From positions 62,001 through 126,000 of the forward strand of contig NZ_JAGGKK010000011.1 in the NCBI RefSeq assembly GCF_017873675.1: a DNA stretch of 64,000 nucleotides, read 5' to 3'. How positions within the stretch are numbered: the first letter of the stretch is position 1; each line of letters starts with the position of its first letter. The translations under genes were made by a program, and so were the position numbers. The notes under the pieces were generated by a model. That model saw nothing but the letters and a program-made list of their open reading frames with translations. It did no database searches and was not told where the DNA came from. Positions 8,896 through 17,064 of the stretch are shown one piece after another. The stretch comes from Virgibacillus litoralis. Lineage in GTDB: Bacteria > Bacillota > Bacilli > Bacillales > Amphibacillaceae.

Positions 8896-10167
8896 TTACA
8901 TCGCTTTCAACTTGTCCTTATGAGGTTTTCTTGCTGTTATTGCACAGATTAGCCCAATAAATGGAAAGGTCAATGAAGCAAGTAAAACAGGTGTATAGTT
9001 GTGAAACAAATCAAATCCTGCCCCAAACGGCAGTGGTCCTAAAGATGATCCAAGTACAACCATTGTCATTCCAACACCATTTATACTGCCAATATATTTC
9101 CTGCCAAAAAAATCCGGCCAGACAACATTCATTCCAATCCGCTCAATACCATTTGCTATACCCCAAATTGCACCGAATAAAATCGCCATTAGCAGATTAT
9201 TTGTGATCAGAAGTAATAACATAAAAATCATTTCAATTACAAAGACACTTGCTAACAAATAATTCGTCTGTATTTTTTCGGTGATAAATCCTGAAACCAG
9301 CGACATCGGAAGACCAACAATAGCCATTAAACTTAACACCATTGCAGCAACACCTGGAGAGAGCCCATTCGAATCAAATATGGAAATAATATGAAACGTG
9401 ATGCCTGTATTAATCATGGATGGAATGCTGACACTAACCAGAATGCCCCAAAAAGCCCATGTACGCATCGCTTCTTTTAATGTCCAATCCTCTTCCGATT
9501 CAGGTAGTGTTGTTCCGATAACTGGTTCTTGGTTCTCGTCCTTATCCTCATTTGTTCCGTCTGGCTCCAGACCCATTACTTCTGGACGATTGCGAACCCC
9601 AAACAGAGCAATTGGAACGAATATGACAAGCAACGACACTCCCCAGAATCTCCATGCAAACTGCCAATCCCATGTTTGAATGAGCCAGGAATTAATAATT
9701 GGCAGCAGCATCGCACTAATGAAACTGCCCATCGTCATAAAACTGAATGCCCGGCCTCTCTTTTTAACAAACCATTGGGCCACAAGGGTATTGGGAATAA
9801 GTGACATTGTACCTTGACCCAATAAACGAACCATAAAGAAACCAATCGCAAGCATAAACATGTTCGTAACTGCACTGTTAAAAAAACAAGCCAATGCAAA
9901 GACAATTCCAACTGTTACCATCATGAACCGCTGGCCAAATCGATCAATAAACCGACCAACAAACATCATTGTTAATCCAGCGACAAGTGTGGCTGATGAG
10001 TATAGGCCGGAAACCTCCGTTCGAGACCAGCCAAAATCATTTATGTATTGGTCAATAAATAGTGAGATGGAATATGTTTGACCTGGCCCTGAAAAAAAGA
10101 TTCCCAGCCCACCAATAAATACAATAAACCAGCCATAATAAAATTTTTGAAAAAATTTACCTAACAA
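8896..10167 (-). CDS. MFS transporter, monocarboxylate/oxalate-formate-like
   Basis: This integral membrane permease of 423 residues has 12 predicted helices. The MFS signature between helices 2 and 3 reads VGRFIDRFGQR, and a charged cytoplasmic loop after helix 6 is rich in Glu and Asp. The N-terminal YYGWFIVFIGGLGIFFSGPGQTYS resembles the oxalate:formate/monocarboxylate branch, so an organic anion is a reasonable but unproven substrate. The start is TTG at 10167, fixed by GGAGGTG six bases upstream. It is downstream of, but not overlapping, any regulator and stands alone on the - strand. Confidence 0.85.
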   Translation of the reverse strand: MLGKFFQKFYYGWFIVFIGGLGIFFSGPGQTYSISLFIDQYINDFGWSRTEVSGLYSSATLVAGLTMMFVGRFIDRFGQRFMMVTVGIVFALACFFNSAVTNMFMLAIGFFMVRLLGQGTMSLIPNTLVAQWFVKKRGRAFSFMTMGSFISAMLLPIINSWLIQTWDWQFAWRFWGVSLLVIFVPIALFGVRNRPEVMGLEPDGTNEDKDENQEPVIGTTLPESEEDWTLKEAMRTWAFWGILVSVSIPSMINTGITFHIISIFDSNGLSPGVAAMVLSLMAIVGLPMSLVSGFITEKIQTNYLLASVFVIEMIFMLLLLITNNLLMAILFGAIWGIANGIERIGMNVVWPDFFGRKYIGSINGVGMTMVVLGSSLGPLPFGAGFDLFHNYTPVLLASLTFPFIGLICAITARKPHKDKLKAM

Positions 10168-10329
10168 AGTTGCACCTCCATGTCCGAACGCCGAAGCTCA
10201 TTTCAAATCTAGGCTAAATTTTACGTCAAAACAAATGCAAATACAAACTTTAAAATGGTTATTTCATCCTCGTATATTCCCTTTCCCAAAGTAAAAAATA
10301 AGTTTAAGCAATTCAGAAAGGAGACTATC

Positions 10330-10515
10330 ATGGACAGTAATCGGGCACAGGAAATTATTGATTCACTTGCAATGATAAACGTAAAATACCATGGAATACC
10401 GGTCTATATAAAAGGAATAAACGAAGATAGCGAAACAGCAACTGTTTTCCCGCTTGATGAAATGGACCATGAACAACAAGTTGATTTAGATGGCTTATTT
10501 GATGAAGGTCCATAA
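10330..10515 (+). CDS. sspH: H-type small acid-soluble spore protein, copy 1
   Basis: The 61-residue protein has the SspH pattern: MDSNRAQEII at the start, KYHGIPVYIKGI in the middle and TATVFPLDEMDHE near the end. H-type SASPs are minor DNA/core proteins of the dormant spore, made in the forespore under sigma-G. An in-frame extension upstream to 10255 exists, but AAAGGAGA (10317-10324) fixes the ATG at 10330. It is the first of three short genes with tight spacing (18 and 4 bp), probably one transcript. Confidence 0.9.
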   Translation: MDSNRAQEIIDSLAMINVKYHGIPVYIKGINEDSETATVFPLDEMDHEQQVDLDGLFDEGP

Positions 10516-10533
10516 GAAAGGAGTTAGTTAACA

Positions 10534-10722
10534 ATGAACAGACAACGAGCAGAAGAAATAGCACAATCAGCTAATATGAAAAACGTTACCTATAACGGAA
10601 AACAAGTCTACATTCAGTATGTTAGTGATCAGAATGAAACAGCTCGAGTTTTCGCTCTGGATGACACAGAAAATGAATTTGATGCCCAGCTTGCACAACT
10701 CAACGAAAAGTCAGGAGGATAA
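10534..10722 (+). CDS. sspH: H-type small acid-soluble spore protein, copy 2
   Basis: This is a 62-residue paralogue of the preceding gene (MNRQRAEEIAQSANMKNVTY, then KQVYIQYV and ARVFALDDTENE). It has a good AGAAAGGAG site. The two copies are diverged enough not to be a recent duplication. A spore-core function is inferred from the family. Confidence 0.9.
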   Translation: MNRQRAEEIAQSANMKNVTYNGKQVYIQYVSDQNETARVFALDDTENEFDAQLAQLNEKSGG

Positions 10723-10726
10723 ATAG

Positions 10727-10846
10727 ATGGATGACACACATGAGTTTGTGAAAAAGTTTAATGAAACAAAGAAAAAGGATAGACAAAACAAGAAACAACA
10801 AGGCCGAGGCGATCCAGCGGATAAACTGCCTAACAAACGGAACTAG
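10727..10846 (+). CDS. DUF4023-like 39-residue small protein
   Basis: MDDTHEFVKKFNETKKKDRQ followed by a basic segment and KLPNKRN matches my memory of the short DUF4023 proteins of Bacillaceae. TCAGGAGGAT lies 6 bases before ATG, and the gene starts 4 bp after sspH copy 2. It is strongly basic and hydrophilic. Its position in a spore-protein transcript suggests a sporulation role, but no function is known. Confidence 0.7.
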   Translation: MDDTHEFVKKFNETKKKDRQNKKQQGRGDPADKLPNKRN

Positions 10847-10941
10847 ACATTAAAAACCCTCCATTTGCTTTAATTTCCCATATATATTTATTAAATAAAA
10901 GCACAAATTAATAAAGACAATGAGCAAAGGAGGCTTATAAC

Positions 10942-11730
10942 ATGAAATTTAATAAACTTTTCGTAGTATTAATAAGTATACTCTTCTTATTACTGGCTGC
11001 ATGTAACACTACCAATAATAATGAAGATGCTTCGAATAAAGATCCGAGTGAAGAAGATACTATTTCTTTTACCAAAACTGATGAATCCAGTGGGGATCTT
11101 CAGACCGACCAAATCGAAAATCAACAAAATCAGGGCAATTTCAACGTCGATATGTTTGGCTTAGGAGAAGACGATAAAAATTGGAACCAGCGTGAACAGA
11201 ATCGACAAGGATTAGATCGACAGGATCAGGGACAGCTTAGACAAGATCAACAGCAACGAAATCAAGGACAACAAGGTCAACAAGGAAAAACGCAACAACA
11301 GCAAGACCAGCAGACAGAGGATAATGCAAACCAAACACAGCCGCAACAGGGACAAAATGAGTTTACGTCGAATGTCATTAAGCTAACGAACCAAGAAAGA
11401 AGCAATCAAGGGCTCTCCCCGTTAAAGGCACACAAAAAACTAAGCAACGTAGCCAGAAATAAAGCTCGGGACATGCAATCCAATGGTTATTTTTCACACA
11501 ATAGCCCAACACATGGATCGCCTTTCGATATGATGAAAAACGCTGGTATTTCTTATCAATCAGCTGGTGAAAATATCGCACGCGGGCAGCAGTCACCTCA
11601 ACAGGTTGTCGATGCCTGGATGAACAGTCAAGGGCACCGTGAAAATATTTTGAATGAAAGCTTCACACATATTGGAGTAGGTCATACGGAAAGTGGCGAT
11701 TACTGGTCACAGATGTTCATCCAAAAATAA
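10942..11730 (+). CDS. CAP-domain (SCP/PR1-like) lipoprotein, YkwD type
   Basis: The 262-residue precursor has a lipobox LLAAC with the lipidated Cys at residue 21. An acidic then extremely Gln-rich linker (about residues 60-140) follows. The C-terminal CAP domain (about 140-262) has LTNQERSNQGLSPLKAHKKL, the His of YFSHNSPTHGSPFDM, GENIARGQ and the closing HRENILNESFTHIGVGH block. Bacillus CAP proteins of this type occur in spore coats and at the cell surface, with unclear biochemical activity. The gene sits 95 bp after the spore-protein transcript and ends with its own terminator. Confidence 0.88.
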   Translation: MKFNKLFVVLISILFLLLAACNTTNNNEDASNKDPSEEDTISFTKTDESSGDLQTDQIENQQNQGNFNVDMFGLGEDDKNWNQREQNRQGLDRQDQGQLRQDQQQRNQGQQGQQGKTQQQQDQQTEDNANQTQPQQGQNEFTSNVIKLTNQERSNQGLSPLKAHKKLSNVARNKARDMQSNGYFSHNSPTHGSPFDMMKNAGISYQSAGENIARGQQSPQQVVDAWMNSQGHRENILNESFTHIGVGHTESGDYWSQMFIQK

Positions 11731-11740
11731 CGATAACATT

Positions 11741-11790
11741 TTAACGAGGATCTAAGAAGTCAATTCTTCTCTGATCCTCATTTCTTTAGC
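11741..11790 (+). terminator. Terminator of the CAP lipoprotein gene
   Basis: GAGGATC...GATCCTC encloses an inner AAGAAGT/ATTCTTCT pairing and is followed by ATTTCTTT. Confidence 0.7.
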
Positions 11791-11891
11791 CCTCCCTACT
11801 TAAGCATGGATTTTGACAGTATAATGTGAGTGCTGTATGTTAAAATAAATTCCGATAAATTTTATAGGAATAATACTTTATTTATAAAACT

Positions 11892-11975
11892 TTGCATTCA
11901 CCAAGCTTTTTGGTGAATACCATAGTTGCACTTATGCAGTAAGAAAGTAGTTATACTTTCTTAACTGCCAAAAGA
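11892..11975 (+). repeat. Two-hairpin dispersed repeat, copy 2
   Basis: Hairpin 1 is ATTCACCAA/TTGGTGAAT. It is followed by the core TAGTTGCACTTATGCAG and then hairpin 2, GCAGTAAGAAAGTA/TACTTTCTTAACTGC. The element ends about 25 bp before the start of the symporter gene, so it lies in that gene's leader. Confidence 0.75.
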
Positions 11976-12000
11976 AACCTGCTTTAAAGGAGGGCATTTT

Positions 12001-13239
12001 ATGAAAACAATATGGAAAGGCTATATTAATGCTTCACTTATCCTAAAAATTACTGTCGCACTTATTCTTGGCGTTATTGTCGGTTTACTATTTGGCAAGG
12101 AAGCAGCTGTGTTAGCTCCTTTTGGAGATTTACTAATTCGATTACTTAAATTCCTTATCGTACCACTCATTTTATTTACGTTAATCGTCGGAGTAAATCA
12201 AACCAGGCTGGCTAATTTAGGGCGTATGGGTGGAAAGGTATTTCTGTATTACCTGTTAACATCCGCATTGGCAATTACTGTTGGAATATCTGTTGCAAGT
12301 ATTCTCGATCCCGGGACTGGGATGACACTAGATACAAATGAAGAATTTGAGGTTCCCGATAACCCAGGTGTCACAAGTGTTATCCTAAATATTGTTCCTG
12401 AGAATATTATAACAGCGTTTAGTAACCTAAATCTGCTCGGAATTATTTTCACTGCAATCGCATTTGGAATTGCTATATCTGCTTTAAGGTCATCCAAAGA
12501 TCATGGAGAACTAGGCGAAAGTGTGTATAAAGTAGTTAACGGGCTGAATGAAGCTACATTGAATATTATGAAGGTCATTATTCAATACGTCCCAATCGGG
12601 ATCTTCGCTATAGTTGCAGAAATCGTTGGTAACCAAGGTTTAAATACACTATTAGAGTTAGGTAACATGATTGTTGTCCTCTATATTGCGTTAATTGTTC
12701 AGATTGTTTTTTATATAATCTTTATGATTTTATCAAAAGTAAACCTAAAAGAATTCTTCACACAGGCACGCACACCTATGATTACCGCCTTTGTGACGCA
12801 AAGCAGTTCAGGTACATTACCATTAACGCTTGATGCTGCGAAGAACCTGAAGCTATCCAAGAGCCTATATGGATTTAGCTTGCCGTTAGGAGCCACTATT
12901 AACATGGATGGGGCTGCAATCCGCATAGCTGTATCTGCAGCATTTGCCGCCAATATTATTGGTGATCCACTGAGTTTCACCGACATGCTGCAAGTGGTCT
13001 TAGTTGGAACACTAGCATCCGTTGGTACTGCAGGTGTTCCTGGTGCAGGAATTATTATGATTGCCACCGTATTTGCACAGTTAGGACTACCAATGGAAGC
13101 AGTGGGATTACTGACTGCAATCGACGTTCTTGTTGGCATGGGCGCTACAGCCCTAAATGTCACCGGTGACTTAGTCGGTACATCTTTTATTAATAAAACG
13201 GAAGCCGAACGTAGTAATGAGGAATCAACCACGAATTAA
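12001..13239 (+). CDS. Dicarboxylate/amino acid:cation symporter (DAACS family)
   Basis: The 412-residue membrane protein belongs to the GltP/DctA family. It has the first re-entrant hairpin motif (FVTQSSSGTLPLTL), the Na+/H+ and substrate-binding GATINMDGAAIR block near residue 300, the second hairpin GTAGVPGAGIIM, and the TM8 signature VGMGATALNVTGD. It probably takes up glutamate/aspartate or C4-dicarboxylates with cations. TTAAAGGAGGG lies 7 bases before ATG. The leader contains a two-hairpin repeat, and the strong hairpin at 13288-13346 can act as terminator. Confidence 0.92.
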   Translation: MKTIWKGYINASLILKITVALILGVIVGLLFGKEAAVLAPFGDLLIRLLKFLIVPLILFTLIVGVNQTRLANLGRMGGKVFLYYLLTSALAITVGISVASILDPGTGMTLDTNEEFEVPDNPGVTSVILNIVPENIITAFSNLNLLGIIFTAIAFGIAISALRSSKDHGELGESVYKVVNGLNEATLNIMKVIIQYVPIGIFAIVAEIVGNQGLNTLLELGNMIVVLYIALIVQIVFYIIFMILSKVNLKEFFTQARTPMITAFVTQSSSGTLPLTLDAAKNLKLSKSLYGFSLPLGATINMDGAAIRIAVSAAFAANIIGDPLSFTDMLQVVLVGTLASVGTAGVPGAGIIMIATVFAQLGLPMEAVGLLTAIDVLVGMGATALNVTGDLVGTSFINKTEAERSNEESTTN

Positions 13240-13287
13240 CTAAAAGCAATTTAGAACGTGGCTGGGACAAAAGTATTTAGTCAAAGT

Positions 13288-13346
13288 AAAATCCGAACTA
13301 TGATTCAAAATTCTTGAAAAAGAATTCGAATCAGTTCGGATTTTTT
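13288..13346. terminator. Long hairpin, probable terminator of the symporter gene
   Basis: AAAATCCGAACT and the following AT-rich arm pair with AGTTCGGATTTTTT. The stem is over 20 bp with few mismatches and has T-runs on both strands, so it could stop transcription in either direction. The same hairpin recurs at 20048-20108. Confidence 0.7.
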
Positions 13347-13435
13347 GCAGTTAAGAATGTATAGCTACATTCTTACTGCATAAGTGCAACTATGGCATTC
13401 ACCAAAAGGCTTGGTGAATGCCTAGTTTTCTAATG
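13346..13435 (-). repeat. Two-hairpin dispersed repeat, copy 3
   Basis: On the - strand, hairpin 1 is GGCATTCACCA/TGGTGAATGCC (nearly perfect). It is followed by TAGTTGCACTTATGCAG and the TAAGAATGTA/TACATTCTTA hairpin. The element is nested in the 757-bp element. Confidence 0.75.
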
Positions 13436-13479
13436 TTGCTGATTAGATTTAAACTGCGACATAGATCCGATTAATATCA

Positions 13480-13880
13480 TTTAGTGAAGCTCACTAGCCG
13501 CGCAGTTGGAATATACTCGCTTTCCGTGGGCTCACCACAAGCCTCCGACGCATAGGACGTGCTAGTGCAGACGTTGCCACAGGACGTGGCGTACTTAGTC
13601 TGCCTCGCTCGCAAAGAACGCTCACTGTGGGGTCTCTTAGCCTCGCTGTCCCACAGGAGTCTCGCATATTCCATCTGCTGGTTTAGATGGTCTAAAATCT
13701 TGCTTATATCATCACAACATGCATTTATTTTTTGAATAAGTGAACAAAGCCAGCGGAGGAAATACACGTAGACTCCTGTGGGAGCTGAGGCCTAGATTAG
13801 ACTACGCAGCGACGTAGGAGCAAGGAGGCTCATCAGCCGCCCACGGAAAGCGAAGTGTATTTCCGGAGCAGCATATAGCA
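13480..13880. repeat. GC-rich inverted repeat, Bacillaceae intergenic type
   Basis: The left arm contains CTCGCTTTCCGTGGGC, GCCTCCGACGC and CCCACAGGAGTCTCGCATATT. The right arm (about 13745-13870) is a reversed relative with AGACTCCTGTGGGAGC, AAGGAGGCTCATCAGCCGCC and CACGGAAAGCGAAGTG. The GC content is far above the flanks. Sequences of this type are scattered through Bacillus and Geobacillus genomes. The open reading frame at 13477-13767 is a by-product. Confidence 0.7.
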
Positions 13881-14098
13881 CTCAAACTTTTTTTAAAAGT
13901 ACTTTGCAGTTTATAGGATCTACGTATTAGACTCAACCATTGATAATGAACGTTCTACATAACCTATCCTGTTATTATCCGTCTTTAAAGTAGAGATTTT
14001 TAATTATGTCCCAGCCTTGTTTTTATGCTAGCCCTAAAATTGTTGCGAAAACAGTCGATATAAGAAGAGTCGAACTTTTTTAAATAGGAGATGATAGC

Positions 14099-14860
14099 GT
14101 GACCAAGGATACGGAAAAAAAGTCAATGGGCTGGTTGAAAGGTGTTTTATCTAATCAAAATCAGCCGGAACAGGCAGGTCTTGAAGAACACCCCTCTTCT
14201 GAAGTAACGGAAAAACAGCAGCCAAACAATCATGAGGAACCTGAGCAAACAGACACACCTGAGAACAAACATTTATTCTCAAAGGATAACCAGGATAAGA
14301 TAGCTTCAGATTTAATTGTTTCTTTAGAAAACATGCTAAAGGACAGGGAGCTGATACTTTACAAAAATAATGGGCTAAAGGATCAATTACATACAGCGAA
14401 TGAAACCATTAATCGTTACAAGCATGACGAAGTTAAAAAAGATCAGCTTATACAAGATAAAAATAAGGAAATTCGCGAGCTAGAAGGTAACCTTACGAAT
14501 AAACAAATGAGTTATGATCAGCTTCTTGAGGACTACAAAGAATACCAAAGTACTTCTAACAGCGAATATGAGAAAATCTCGAATGACCTTGAAACAGAAA
14601 GCAATAAATACAACAAGCTAAATGAAGAATCTACGAATGCTCAATACCAGAGCATGTTAAAGATTAAAGAACTGGAAGAAAAAGTTAGAAATCTGGAAAT
14701 AGAAAACAAAAAATACAATGAACAATACGAAAAAATTACCGATGAAAAAGCTGAATTAATGCAGACAATTAACGACTTTACTGAGCGGATGTCCTTTTCT
14801 TTCTCTCCAAAGACTACCGCCGCCAATGCTTCACCAGAATCAGCTGATTCATCAGACTAA
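14099..14860 (+). CDS. Coiled-coil protein of the envelope/bactofilin operon
   Basis: This hydrophilic 253-residue protein has no signal peptide or membrane segment. The N-terminal 60 residues are low-complexity and acidic. Residues from about 70 to 230 form a continuous predicted coiled coil with heptads such as LEEKVRNLEIENKKYNEQY, and the tail is Ser/Ala-rich. No family is recognised. The GTG start follows TAGGAG with 8-base spacing. It is the first gene of a tight run with a membrane-anchored deacetylase, an M23 peptidase and bactofilin, so a cytoplasmic scaffold for localised wall work is a reasonable inference. Confidence 0.75.
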   Translation: MTKDTEKKSMGWLKGVLSNQNQPEQAGLEEHPSSEVTEKQQPNNHEEPEQTDTPENKHLFSKDNQDKIASDLIVSLENMLKDRELILYKNNGLKDQLHTANETINRYKHDEVKKDQLIQDKNKEIRELEGNLTNKQMSYDQLLEDYKEYQSTSNSEYEKISNDLETESNKYNKLNEESTNAQYQSMLKIKELEEKVRNLEIENKKYNEQYEKITDEKAELMQTINDFTERMSFSFSPKTTAANASPESADSSD

Positions 14861-14905
14861 CCGAGCGGGTTGCAAACTTCTACTAATAAAAAAAAGGAGG
14901 CAGCC

Positions 14906-16141
14906 ATGTCAGTCTACCATGGAAAACTAATCGAACTATTAGACATTGAAACCAACGAAGAACAATCATTTTTACGGGTAAAATTATCATTCGAACAGGA
15001 TACTGAGCTCATTTTGAAGGTTACTAATAATACAGCTGAGAGTTTAAAGGAAATAACCACCGCAGACCAACATTATAAACACAGATTATCCTTTCATAGC
15101 TCCTGGGACCCCATTAGAAAGTGTTACGTTAGTTTTTTAACGAGAACATATCGAGATCAAAGTGATAAGGTTTATTTTGCCTGCTCAGAAGAATATGTGA
15201 AAGCATTACATGAGATTAAACTTATCCAAAGAACAGAGGACATTGAAAACATAGCCTGTCTATCTTTTAATCAGTTGGAAAATGATGAGCTAAAACAAGC
15301 ACCAAAACAAGATGTACCCAAACTAAAAAAGCCCAATCACAAAATGACATGGGCAGCTGTTGCTTTAGTTGGCATCATATCTACCATTCTATTCGGTTAT
15401 TCAAGTTCAGCTTTTAAAAATCTGTCTGATGAGAAACCAACCGCAAATGCAGAAACGACCAACAGCGAATTGAATACAAAGCAAGATATAAAACGCAAAC
15501 AACCAATCACAAGTTCAACAGAGGTTATCCCTTCTGAACAGTCAAAGTCCAGTATTCCTTCTGTAGAGCTTAATGATGCTCTAACATACAGCATCCCAGA
15601 AGGTAGCGTAGCACTTACATTTGATGATGGTCCTTCAAAATTTTCCAAGGAAATTGTTGATATATTAGATGACTTTCAGGTTGGTGGAACATTCTTTTTT
15701 ATTGGACAAAATGTTAAAAAACATCCGAATTATGTGAAGTACGTGAACTCAAAAGGCTACTCTGTTGGTACGCATTCAACGAATCATGTACATGTATCAG
15801 GCCTCTCTTATGAACAACAGGAAAATGAATTAATTGAAACAATACAATTAATTGAAGACATAACGAATGAAGAGGTTGATCTATTTAGACCACCATATGG
15901 TGATATGAACCAACTAACAATAGATTTAATTAATGAGCACCAAGGAAAAATGGTACTTTGGAATAACGATCCGAAAGATTGGAAAAGCAATAACCCAAAA
16001 GAAATAGTCAACTCTGTCCAGGGTACAAAAACATCCGGGTCAATTATCTTGCTTCACGAATCAGAAGCTGTAATAGAGGCATTACCACAGATAATTGAGT
16101 ATTTACAAAGCAGAGGCTTGCAAATCGTCAATTTAACTTAG
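14906..16141 (+). CDS. Membrane-anchored polysaccharide deacetylase (NodB domain)
   Basis: The protein has about 411 residues. An N-terminal region of roughly 130 residues of unknown fold, predicted cytoplasmic, is followed by one membrane segment (about 147-168) and an extracytoplasmic linker. The NodB catalytic domain has TFDDGP (238-243), the metal-binding HSTNH (290-294), RPPYG (about 328-332) and the SIILLHES motif. CE4 enzymes remove N- or O-acetyl groups from peptidoglycan or other wall glycans. The folded N-terminal domain on the inner side is unusual and could contact cytoplasmic partners such as the coiled-coil protein or bactofilin. AAGGAGG fixes the ATG at 14906, not the in-frame upstream TTG. 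Confidence 0.88.
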   Translation: MSVYHGKLIELLDIETNEEQSFLRVKLSFEQDTELILKVTNNTAESLKEITTADQHYKHRLSFHSSWDPIRKCYVSFLTRTYRDQSDKVYFACSEEYVKALHEIKLIQRTEDIENIACLSFNQLENDELKQAPKQDVPKLKKPNHKMTWAAVALVGIISTILFGYSSSAFKNLSDEKPTANAETTNSELNTKQDIKRKQPITSSTEVIPSEQSKSSIPSVELNDALTYSIPEGSVALTFDDGPSKFSKEIVDILDDFQVGGTFFFIGQNVKKHPNYVKYVNSKGYSVGTHSTNHVHVSGLSYEQQENELIETIQLIEDITNEEVDLFRPPYGDMNQLTIDLINEHQGKMVLWNNDPKDWKSNNPKEIVNSVQGTKTSGSIILLHESEAVIEALPQIIEYLQSRGLQIVNLT

Positions 16142-16172
16142 CAAGGAAGTATTTAAGGAGTGATGATAAACA

Positions 16173-17036
16173 TTGAAGCGGAAAATGAAAACACTGACCT
16201 TTACCATTCTATCAAATGACGCTAATAAGGTTGTCACTCGGTTTCAACTACCAAGAAAAATTGTATATATCGTATCGTTTATAGCTATTATCCCAATAAT
16301 ACTTTCATTTTATTTTTTCAACGAAACGAACCAGAAACAACAGATGAATAATCATCTAGCTGCTGATTTAACTATTCAAACGAACAAAGTTGATGGATTA
16401 CAGACAAAAGTTGATAGCATGAAACAAAAAACGGCTAAAGTACAAGCTAAAATGAAGGAATTAAAACTGTTGGAATCCCAGATGAGAGAATCTATGACAG
16501 AACTACCTGTTAGTTTAGGGCCTAGTGGCGGAATTGATATACAAATACCTGAAAATGAATTGAAACAAAGCGAGTTCGTTAAGCACTATAAAAAAACAAT
16601 TGACGAAATGGAACAAACAAATAAGGAGCTTAAACATACTCCAACTATCTGGCCGTCAAGCTCACATAGCATTTCATCAGAGTTTGGACCGCGTAGTGAT
16701 CCATTTAACAGATCATCTTCCCTACACACCGGAATCGATATTAGAGGAAGTACTGGTACTCCTGTCTTTGCAGGTGCTGATGGAACTGTAACTTTGGCTG
16801 AATACTATGGCGGATATGGAAAAACGATTAAAGTTCGACACTCAGATAGGTTCGTAACCCTTTACAGCCACCTTTCAGAAATTAAGGTGAAACAAGGAGA
16901 TACCTTGAAAAAAGGAGATAACATCGGATCTATAGGCAGTACTGGGAGAAGTACAGGCCCCCATCTCCATTACGAAATTTTGGAAAATGGAAAACCAGTT
17001 GACCCTTATCCTTATATGACTATATTTAATAAATAA
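16173..17036 (+). CDS. M23 (LytM-type) metallopeptidase with membrane anchor
   Basis: The 287-residue protein has a basic cytoplasmic N-terminus and one membrane helix (about 28-48). A coiled-coil stalk (about 50-105) leads to a C-terminal M23 domain with all zinc ligands: H185 and D189 in LHTGID, and H264/H266 in GPHLHYE, plus SHLSE near 231. Such enzymes are peptidoglycan endopeptidases, while versions lacking ligands are activators; this one looks catalytic. The start is TTG at 16173 with AAGGAG about 12 bases upstream. It lies between the deacetylase and bactofilin genes with gaps of about 30 bp, so the three are very probably co-transcribed. Confidence 0.88.
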   Translation: MKRKMKTLTFTILSNDANKVVTRFQLPRKIVYIVSFIAIIPIILSFYFFNETNQKQQMNNHLAADLTIQTNKVDGLQTKVDSMKQKTAKVQAKMKELKLLESQMRESMTELPVSLGPSGGIDIQIPENELKQSEFVKHYKKTIDEMEQTNKELKHTPTIWPSSSHSISSEFGPRSDPFNRSSSLHTGIDIRGSTGTPVFAGADGTVTLAEYYGGYGKTIKVRHSDRFVTLYSHLSEIKVKQGDTLKKGDNIGSIGSTGRSTGPHLHYEILENGKPVDPYPYMTIFNK

Positions 17037-17064
17037 GTGACAACTTCGAGAAAGGAAACTGTAT

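Larger units (their letters stand above)
13260..14016. repeat. 757-bp intergenic element with 10-bp terminal inverted repeats
   Basis: The ends are GGCTGGGACA (13260-13269) and TGTCCCAGCC (14007-14016), a perfect inverted pair. Inside, in order, are an AATCCGAACT...AGTTCGGATT hairpin (13288-13346), a reversed two-hairpin repeat (13346-13435) and a GC-rich palindromic repeat (about 13480-13880). No transposase is encoded. A shorter relative with decayed ends is at 20020-20178. It fills the whole gap between the symporter and the envelope operon. Confidence 0.75.

Noticed and set aside
12711-13232. 173-codon frame antisense to the symporter gene
   Set aside because: It is a shadow of the coding frame of a well-supported transporter.
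13477-13767. 96-codon open frame on the - strand
   Set aside because: It lies wholly in the GC-rich repeat, has no ribosome site and no protein-like features.
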